Assembly: GCF_042186555.1 (NCBI RefSeq) | Contig: NC_133328.1 | Coordinates: forward strand, 58,513,431-58,577,430 | Direction: 5' to 3' | DNA from: Aquarana catesbeiana | Taxonomy: Eukaryota > Chordata > Amphibia > Anura > Ranidae | Length of the DNA stretch: 64,000 nt | Shown here: one piece after another, positions 56,211 through 64,000 of the stretch | Numbering within the stretch: the first letter of the stretch is position 1 | Layout: the number at the start of each line of letters is the position of its first letter | Notes under the pieces: model-generated | What the model was told of the DNA's origin: nothing | The model's database searches: none | What the model saw: only the letters and a program-made list of their open reading frames with translations | Made by a program: the position numbers and the translations under genes

Positions 56211-56357
56211 GCAATAGTATGAATCAAGCCTAAGGGGGGGGGGGCAATCTTCCCACTGACTTACAAATTAATTGGTTTTAGCAGGGGTTCCCTGAGACCT
56301 GAAATTTATTTTAAGGGTTCCTCTGGGGTAAAAAGATTGAAAAAGGCTGATCTAGGG

Positions 56358-57290
56358 AATAGGAGAAATTTAATTTTTACTACAGATTGTATATGTTTTA
56401 TATTTTGCTAATTATTCTTAGTTTTATATTTATAATATGTCCTAAATAAAAGCATACATTCTACCTGTGATCGTCCCACTTTTTTTCCTATGACATCACC
56501 TTCATTTTATTCTTCATGAGTTTGAAAAGGTTTTTTATTTTTTCTGGTAACAGAATCACAGTAAAATCTAATGATCCTTGAAGCTTGTCAGCAAGTGTGA
56601 ATTATATGGAGACACAGTGTCTTTTCTACGGTTAAATCAAGTATTCAGGTTTCTGTTAGAATTGCAGGTCAGGTCATGCTCAGAAAACCATCAAATATTA
56701 AGAAGGGAAATTACATTGGAGCGTTGCCCAGATTCAAGAAGTTAGAGAGTACTTACTGGGCTTATTTAAGAAATCCTAATCTGTCCAATGACAGAGGATG
56801 GAATACTTAATGTAATTTGGAGCATCCTACAAACTTGGGTTCATAATGATAATGAAAGTCCACTCTTCCAAAAACCTCATCATACATTTTCGAGGATCAC
56901 TTTGTCATGGTCATTTGTTATATGGTTTGTCACATGCTACACTGTCACTGCTTTAGCAGAAATATTCAAATTTGACATTAAAGTGAATCTGTACTCTATT
57001 TAAAGTGGAACTCTGGTATAAGTATACCTAATTTTTGAAGGGTTCTATCCAGTGATATTAAAGGTTCCCACTTCCTCCCCGTTGCAATGGGTAGACTTTA
57101 GTCAAACCAAAGTTCTGTTCTGCAGTACTGTGCTGCCTAGGCTGCATGAGGTCGATAGCCCAGGGGGGGTGTTCATGATAGCCTAGACTTGCCCTGGCGT
57201 TAGTCAACCTGGAAGACTGCTGACATCTAGTGGCAGAAAATAATTATTGTGGGGGATTCCTCCAGAATGAAGGCAAGTGTTGCAGCTTTT

Positions 57291-57328
<38 letters not shown>

Positions 57329-57711
57329 TATACTTGGCTAGGGATTTTTTTTTAAACTACAATTCTGTTTCAATATTTTAAAAGCAAAAATCCCATGTAT
57401 GAGAAAGGATTAATTTGTGCTCCTCTCTGATTTAGTTTCATTTTGTTATTGGGCTCCCTTTCAATGATAAAGCGCCATCAACTGCCACCCACTGTCCAGT
57501 AAGTACACCTTTAGTGACTACTATGGTAGCCTCATTGGGCATTGGGCAGACAAATGACAGCTGGCAGGCCTTAGCCCTAATGTCACGGATAATCAAGCCC
57601 CGATAAATTAAAACTAAATCAAAAAGAGGCACGGACAAAGCTTTTCTGGCTGATAAAGGAATAGTAGACATCTTGAGGACAGAGCACGTATTTTTAAAGC
57701 TAAACTACAGG
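56358..57711. other. AT-rich intergenic DNA
   Basis: A T-run of about 34 at 57292-57325. TTTAAAGTGGAACTCTGG near 57000 is a TTAA-family end without a clear partner. No gene seen. Confidence 0.5.
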
Positions 57712-57715
57712 TTAA

Positions 57716-58132
57716 AGTGAAACATTGGTCTAAAAGTGAGGTCTCACTGGTCCGCTCCCTATCTCCAGCCTGTAACTGAGTTACAGATTTTTATCGGTAT
57801 CAGCTCCCACTTCTGCAGTCTTTGCGTAGGCGAGGATGGCATACCCTGCCCCGCCCCCTCCCGCAGCCTCCTGGGGCACATCACATGTCCCAGGAGGCTG
57901 CAGAACTATTCATAAAGCACTGCATGAGCTCGTCTGTGTGAAGTGGGGGAATGGCTGTGGTTCCTCAGGTAGCCACAGCCGGCACCAAGATGGTGGGCCT
58001 TGGGGACCCGCAGAGGTATGGAGTTGCGATGGGAAGAGAGCACTGGCGCCCAGGCACTTGTAGGTATGTGATTTTTAAAATTCATCCGCTACTATACAAT
58101 TTAAAAAAAAAATATATAGCTGAATTTCCTCT
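57716..58132. mobile_element. TTAA-flanked MITE, 417 bp
   Basis: TTAA at 57712-57715 and 58133-58136; ends AGTGAAACATTGG and AGAGGAAATTCAGC (from the right). Confidence 0.7.
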
Positions 58133-58194
58133 TTAATTCTATCCTGTTCTGGAGAAAGACAGATGGTGCAAAAAGTTTTTTGTTTGGTTGTTAA

Positions 58195-58498
58195 AGTGAA
58201 TCTCTAGCAATAACCTTTTTTTTTTTTTTTTTGGTTTTAGATAGAGTGGTTAGAGGTTAAGACCTTGAAGAACCAGAAGAGATTCCCCCGTTAGCAGATT
58301 TCTTTTCCAGTGACAACTGTAATATTTTGGATTTCCCATCACTTCCTGTGTAATTAACAATGGTCATTAGGACATATAGAGAAGGTAAATGTTCTCAATG
58401 AGGATGCAGATAAAAACTGCAATAAAAACTGATAGGTTTCTAATTTTGGTCCAATCTACCCAAAGCTAAAAAATGTAAGTTTTAGCTAGAGATTCACA
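58195..58498. mobile_element. TTAA-type MITE, 304 bp
   Basis: AGTGAATCTCTAGC and TGTGAATCTCTAGC (from the right); flanks TTAA (58191-58194) and TTAT (58499-58502). Confidence 0.8.
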
Positions 58499-58502
58499 TT
58501 AT

Positions 58503-59349
58503 AGAGAAGTACAGATGGTTCTTGATTCAGACATTTGGAAAATGTCGCCTGTTGGGTTTATTCCAAAATATCATCTGTAGATGCTTGTGAACAGAACAAA
58601 ATTTTGGGTCTTTTTTCAGAAGAGAGAAAACATTTATCAATCTCACTTCATTTAATCTTAAATAAAAATATGAAAAAAATGGGAATGATATAGTTAAACT
58701 TTAAAATCCCGTATGCTAGGGCAAGTGGTCAGAATGTCAGAATGTCAGAATGGCTCCAGTATAATCACTCCTCACTGGTGCCTTTACCAGTGACCTTGAG
58801 AACTAAATATATGACTTCCAAATGTTCTGTATCGTGTTTCCGCTCTTCAAATCAGATCTTCAAATGGAATACTTAGTGCTCTGTTTTCAACAAGCTTAAG
58901 AAGATCTCACTAATTATTACTCCCATAAATTACAGCTAATGTCATTTTCATTATATGCAGTCGGAGAAATCTTCAGTTAATCACTGGTTATGTTATTGGA
59001 TTTTATGGGTCTGCGGTATATTAGGGTAATAATTATACAGCAATACAATAAATATGAGACATTTTCTGTACGAGTTTAATAGTGGCACCAAGAAGCAGTG
59101 AGAGGTTTTGACTTCTGGCTGCCATCTTTTACAATTGGAGCAATTGGAATGTTACTCTTGACTTGCAATTAGAGCTGGAATTATTCTTCTTGGTCCCTCA
59201 AGCCAACAATCATGTGCGATCCCCCTTCTTACCCCAATTGGCTGGCTAACCTTAGTTTCACACCGCCAGATGAGACAATACCTTGGCAAACATGTTGAGA
59301 GCCAAAATTGAAGCTTGATCCCAAGCCAGCTGTTGGTCCAGTTGACATC
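58503..59349. other. Unique intergenic DNA
   Basis: AT-rich, without repeat ends. No gene seen. Confidence 0.5.
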
Positions 59350-59352
59350 TTA

Positions 59353-59742
59353 TGCCGTGTACACACGACCGGACTTTCCGGCAGAAAAGGTCCAACGGAA
59401 TCATTCCGTCGTACATTCCGATCGTATGTGGGCTTCATCTGACTTTTTCTTTCTAAAATTCTGACGGACCTAGAAATAGAACATGTTTCAAATCTTTCTG
59501 ACTGACTCAATTCCCGGAAATTCCAGGAAAACCGTTTGTCTGTATGCTAGTCAGACGGACCAAAAATGAAGCAAGGGCAGCTATTGGCTACTGGCTATTG
59601 AACTTCCTTTTTCTAGTCCCGTCGTACGTCATCGCGTTCTAAACGAACGGACTTTGGTGTGATTGTGTGTAGGCAAGTCCGTTTCAGCGGAAAGACCGCC
59701 AAAGTCTACTCTGACGGAAAGTCTGGTCGTGTGTACGTGGCA
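59353..59742. mobile_element. Harbinger MITE, 390 bp
   Basis: TGCCGTGTACACACGACCGG and TGCCACGTACACACGACCAG (from the right); flanks TTA and TTG. The interior shares GTCGTACGTCATCGCG and ACTAGAAAAAGGAAGTTC-type blocks with the right end of the 29395-33625 element, on the other strand. Confidence 0.87.
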
Positions 59743-59916
59743 TTGGTTTGCAGACAACTGCTTCCTGCGGAACTTCAGCAGCTTTCTGACATTTACAGCA
59801 CTTCACATCTCAGTCAACTCTGCTTCTAAAAAGCCCTTTCAGCCCTGATGAAGGAGGTATTTTAAACCCCCAAAATGCATTGGGGGATTCCAGAAAATGC
59901 AACTTCCAGACACTTT

Positions 59917-60186
59917 GGAGTTGATTTACTAAAAACAAATATAATGTGCACTTTGCAAAGTGCAGTTACACTCTGCAAGGGCAGAGATTAGTAAATGAGC
60001 AGCTCTGCTGACTTCCATAATTCAATCATGTGCTAGCAAAAATTCAGTTTTATTATATTCCTTGCACATGATTGGGTACTCTTTGCAAAGTAAAGCTTTA
60101 CTCGATTTACTTAGCTCTGAAGCAACTGTTCTTGTAGAGTGAAACTGCACAGTGCACAATCTATTTGCCTTTAGTAAATCAACCCC
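59917..60186. mobile_element. MITE with TTGATTTACTAAA ends, 270 bp
   Basis: GGAGTTGATTTACTAAAAAC and GGGGTTGATTTACTAAAGGC (from the right). The duplication is not resolved. The CAAAGTGCAGTT motif recurs inside. Confidence 0.8.
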
Positions 60187-62395
60187 TCTCTCTCTGCTAC
60201 AAGGCAGCTTATACCCTCCTTCTGGAAAACCTTCATAGTACACTCACTAATACAGTGGGTTAATGTTGGGTCCATTTCTCTTCCTCTGAACCCCAAAAAA
60301 ATCCCTTTTTTTAAGCCCCCACAATCAATAATTGACACTTCTACCCCAGATAACTTGGCAGATCCCCCCACAACACACATCTCTTTTCACAATTATACCC
60401 CAGGTCAAGGCCTCTCTGTCTTTGCCTCCGGAACCTGCCTTCTCTTTTCCTGATCTTCGTTTCTGCTATTCTCAGTACCCTTTTCCTTCCTTGCACCCTG
60501 TGTTTACAAGTACCATTTTCTCTGTTACTCAATTTTTTGGGAAAAAATACAATTTAATGACTAAAAAAAACCCAAAATACCATATTTACCCCACTTTTTT
60601 TGTATAATGTGAAAGATGATGTTACGACGAGTAAATAGATACTTAACATGTCATGCTTTAAATTTGGGCACGCTCGTGGAATGGCGACAAACTACGGTAA
60701 ATCTCCATAAGTGATGTTTGAACGCCTTTACAGGTTATCTGCTTAGAGTTAGAGGAGGTCTAGTGCTAGAATTATTGCTCTCGCTCTAACGTTTGCAGCA
60801 ATACCTCACAAGGAACGCTGCTCAGTGAAGGTGTCGTGAGTTTCATGCTGAGGTGGTGATTCAGTCTGATGGAAGAAAAAAAAAAAAAATACCTCACATG
60901 TGTGGTGTGAATACCGTTTACGTGGGCGTGCACACGAGCATTGAGGGATGCGGGAGCTTTACGTTTTTCAAAAGGACCCCAAATCTCTTTAGCTTTTAAA
61001 AGCAAAAGATCAATAAAAATCTAAAAATGGTGAATACGGTATGCCTGAGAAGCACCAGTGAGCGGCGGAAGGGGGTAGAGGTCCCCTTGCGCCGCTTTGG
61101 AAACTGTTCCAACAACTCATGAGCCGATCCGAACCATTTCATCAGAAAGCCAGCCCCTGGCTTCAAAAAACAATACCAGGGTTATGGATGATAGCTTCAG
61201 CCATAATCCCGGTAAACGACTTGCAGACTGCAATGTATATATACGTATTGCGGTCCTCAAATGGTTAACCAGGATTACTACACAGTCTGACCTAAAAAAC
61301 AATATCAATACACCTAGAACGATGGCTAGAAGAAAAGGGCAATCTACTACTCATACGTCTGTGCTGCTAGCAATTCAGTTCTAAGTTTGAAGAGCCAGAG
61401 TGGGCGAGCTGTAGCAAAAATGTACAAACTGTGCAGGAAAGCAATAATTAGGACATGAACAGATTGTCCTGGCAAGTTTGTTATACATGGGAATCTGTTA
61501 TTGGCTGAACAGGTACATGTGTGCCTCCCCTGGCAACCTTGCTGTCCATGGCCTGTGTTGGCTAAGCAGAAATATGACCCAGCAAATAGTTAGAATTCAT
61601 TTTCCAAGTGAAACAAGGAGTCTGGTTCACTTCACTTTTTCCCCAGCTTTTCTAAATCCCCGTAACAATTCACCCCCAGGAGCACTTAGGTTGCAGATTG
61701 CCTAAGGTCAGAGGATATAAGAAAGTTTAAGTTGTTTAATTGCTCTAACTCATCATCTATAAGCAGTTTCTGGCATTTCAATACTAATGGGCCACACTGT
61801 AGCCTGCACACCTGGCTCTCTTTAGGCACCTTCAAAAGGAACTCTCACCCTGTGCTTGATTAACAGATCCTTTCTGACCGCACCTTTGTGGCTACAATGC
61901 AGTTGTGTTTCTTCCTGGATTTTCAACTTCAGCCTGTGTTTTGGATCCTGATTTTATCTGTCATCTGCTTCAAACATTTGCCTGTCTGAACACTCTGTTT
62001 TTCAATTTGGTACAGTGCCTGATTGCCTTCTAATCAGCTGTATCACCGAACTTCTGCAAGTTTCGCCCTGGGGTTTTAGCAGTGTAACATCTGCATCACT
62101 GGCAGTACTGGTGAAGAATTGATGACCCAGGGTTGTGCTTTGCAGGGAGTCTGACTCTTTTTTGAGACAGAAGATTTACTGACTGTGACCTTTTGTGGGT
62201 ATCTCTTGTGAAAAGGCTGCGTGCTGTTTAAGTTTTGACGCAAAGCACAGCATCATAGCTGCGGCATGTGTGTAGCCAGGACCGGCTGTATGTCAGTGTT
62301 TAGGCTAGTAGTTGGGGGGGATGTAAAACAGCGGCGCAACTGCCTGGTTTGATTTTCCTGCAATCCCACCATTGCACGCGCAAATTAATCTTTAA
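60187..62395. other. Intergenic DNA with an unnamed repeat
   Basis: About 60585-61010 (GTATAATGTGAAAGATGATG to GCTTTACGTTTTTC) resembles a repeat I associate with ranid frogs, from memory only. No gene seen. Confidence 0.45.
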
Positions 62396-62715
62396 CCACT
62401 TGGCAACTGGGCCATAGCCGAATGATGGCTGCAGCGCTGTCAGCTAATTCTGGGAGGACGTAAAATGACAATAGGGCGCGCAGCCCGGGAACGTCCATTA
62501 CCGCCGGGTCCTCCGGATCTGGCGTGTCATGGAACGGGGTAAAGGGCCAGTGACAGCAGCCATTTACCACGTGATTGGACGGAGCGATAAATTGTCAACA
62601 AACTGGAGCATGTCCGGTTCAGCTCCTCTCCCTCTACTGATCGGTACAGTGTGTGAGGAGAGGAGGGATCCGGTGCAGCAGCGCTTGTGGACTGGATCTG
62701 AAGTGCCCACAGTGC
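62396..62715. other. GC-rich segment before the satellite
   Basis: Starts AACCACTTGGCAACTGGGCC. No gene; the long frame here runs on from the satellite. Confidence 0.45.
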
Positions 62716-64000
62716 TGAACTGTGCCCATCCATGGCTCATCCGTGCCTCATATATGCCCATCCATGCTCATACATGCCCATCCATGGCTCATTCATGGCT
62801 CATTCATGTCCATTTATGGCTCATTCATGCTCATCCATGGCTCATCCATGCTCATCAATGCTCATCCATGACTCATCCCTGCCCACCCATGCCTCATTCG
62901 TGCTCATCCATGCCACATCATTGCCCATCCATGCCACATCTGTGCTCATCCATGCCACATCCATGCCACATTTGTGCTCATCCATGCCACATCAGTGCTC
63001 ATCCATTCCACATCAGTGTTCATCCGTGCCACATCAGTGTTCATCCATGCCACATCCATGCCACATCAGTGCTCATCCGTGCCACACCAGTTATCATCTG
63101 TACCACATCCATGCCACATCAGTGCTCATCCGTGCCACATCCATGCCACTACAGTGACCATCAGTGCCTCACAAAAGTGTAATAGGTAGTCAAATTAGAT
63201 TTGAAATGTATGCCCTTAGAACACCTGATGGTACTCCCTGCATGTTGGGCTCATTCATGCTCATCCATGACTCATCAGTGCCCACCCATACCTCATTCAT
63301 GTTCATCCATGCCACATCAGTGCTCATTCATGCCCATCCACGCTACATCTTTGCTCATCCATGCCACATCAGTGATCATCATCCATGCCATATCTATGAC
63401 ACATCAGTGCTCATCTATGCCACATCAGTGCTCATCCATGCCACATCAGTTCTCATCCATGCCACATCTATGCCACATCAGTGCTCATCCATGCCACATC
63501 AGTTCTCATCCATGCCACATCTATGCCACATCAGTGCTCATCCATGACACATCTATGCCACATCAGTGCTCATCCATGCCACATCAGTTCTCATCCATGC
63601 CACATCTATGCCACATCAGTGCTCATCCGTGCCACATCAGAGCTCATCCGTGCCACATCAGAACTCATCCATGCCACATCAGTGCTCATCCAAGCCACAT
63701 CAGTTTTGATCCGTGCCACATCAGTGCTCATCCGTGCCACATCAGTGCTCATCAGTGCCACATCCATGCCACTACAATGCCCATCAGTGCCTCACAAAAG
63801 TGTAATAGGTAGTCAAATTAGATTTGAAATGTATGCCCTTAGAACACCTGATGGTGCTTCCTGCATGTTGGGCTCATTCATGCTCATCCATGACTCATCC
63901 CTGCCCACCCATGCCTCATTCATGCTCATCCATGCCACATCAGTGCGCAACAATGCCCATCAATGCTACATCAGTGCCCATCCATGCCACATCAGTGCTC
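62716..64000. repeat. Satellite with 21-bp unit and higher-order structure, runs off the window
   Basis: The core unit is TGCTCATCCATGCCACATCA plus G, with variants (GCCCATCC, GTTCATCC, ATCTATG). Two non-satellite spacers of about 80-110 bp (63171-63250, 63794-63873) are almost identical and 623 bp apart. After each, the same order of variant units restarts. Confidence 0.93.

Larger units (their letters stand above)
55439..56230. mobile_element. TTCACAC-ended MITE split by a LINE tail
   Basis: AGCCTGGTTCACACTAG and GGCTTGATTCATACTAT (from the right), flanked by TAA (55436-55438, 56231-56233). Confidence 0.7.
55241..56349. mobile_element. hAT-like element holding two more layers
   Basis: Starts CAGCCGTTGTAATCC, ends AAAAAGGCTG, with a perfect 8-bp duplication ATCTAGGG (55233-55240, 56350-56357). 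A short direct repeat, TCCAGAGGTTGCTAGGGGTA, occurs twice at about 55281-55330. Confidence 0.9.

Noticed and set aside
62529..63812. Long Cys/His/Ser/Pro-rich open frames in the satellite
   Set aside because: Several plus-strand frames are open across the same bases because the unit is 21 bp. The amino-acid repeats only mirror the DNA repeat.

Overview
The window reads as vertebrate, most probably frog (ranid-like), non-coding DNA. I recognise no host exon. Nearly everything identifiable is transposon: Tc1-type DNA transposons, a two-gene PIF/Harbinger element, many hAT-like non-autonomous copies with 8-bp target duplications, TTAA-flanked and TTA/TAA-flanked MITEs, a Tx1/L1-like LINE, an L2-like LINE tail and a decayed chromodomain Ty3/gypsy element. 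The frog assignment is inferred from the look of these repeat families, not from a gene.

Layout. 1-3140: LINE ORF2 cut by the left edge. 4426-5734: hAT-like MITE with an internal minisatellite, then two MITEs end to end. 6267-6760: probable LINE 3' end in reverse. 7279-9332: TTAA MITE holding a Tc1 element; a sister MITE at 11697-12176 lacks it. 9755-18720: hAT and TTA-type MITEs and a hAT transposase fragment. 19098-22721: microsatellites, then two Tc1 elements back to back, each carrying a younger insertion. 23385-26943: GC-rich repeat, minisatellite and the gypsy element. 27036-29042: hAT MITEs and a Tc1 remnant with an internal micro-inversion. 29395-33625: the PIF/Harbinger element, with a Myb/SANT-like gene on + and the transposase gene on -. 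33935-38020: tandem duplication whose second copy holds a hAT-like element, which holds a 48-bp perfect palindrome and a Tc1, plus a TTAA element. 38759-39933, 45951-46693 and 55241-56349: nested insertion stacks. 40307-60186: further MITEs and one LTR-like segment. 62716-64000: a 21-bp satellite with higher-order structure running off the right edge.

No protein gene is intact. The Tc1 transposases are broken by stops, frameshifts, deletions, an inversion or catalytic substitutions. The Harbinger genes are close to full length, keep matching splice phases, and carry stops and frameshifts. The MITE at 42829-43225 is an internally deleted derivative of that same Harbinger element, so source and derivative lie 9 kb apart. 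Because many insertions keep their target duplications, the order of events can be read directly from the sequence.
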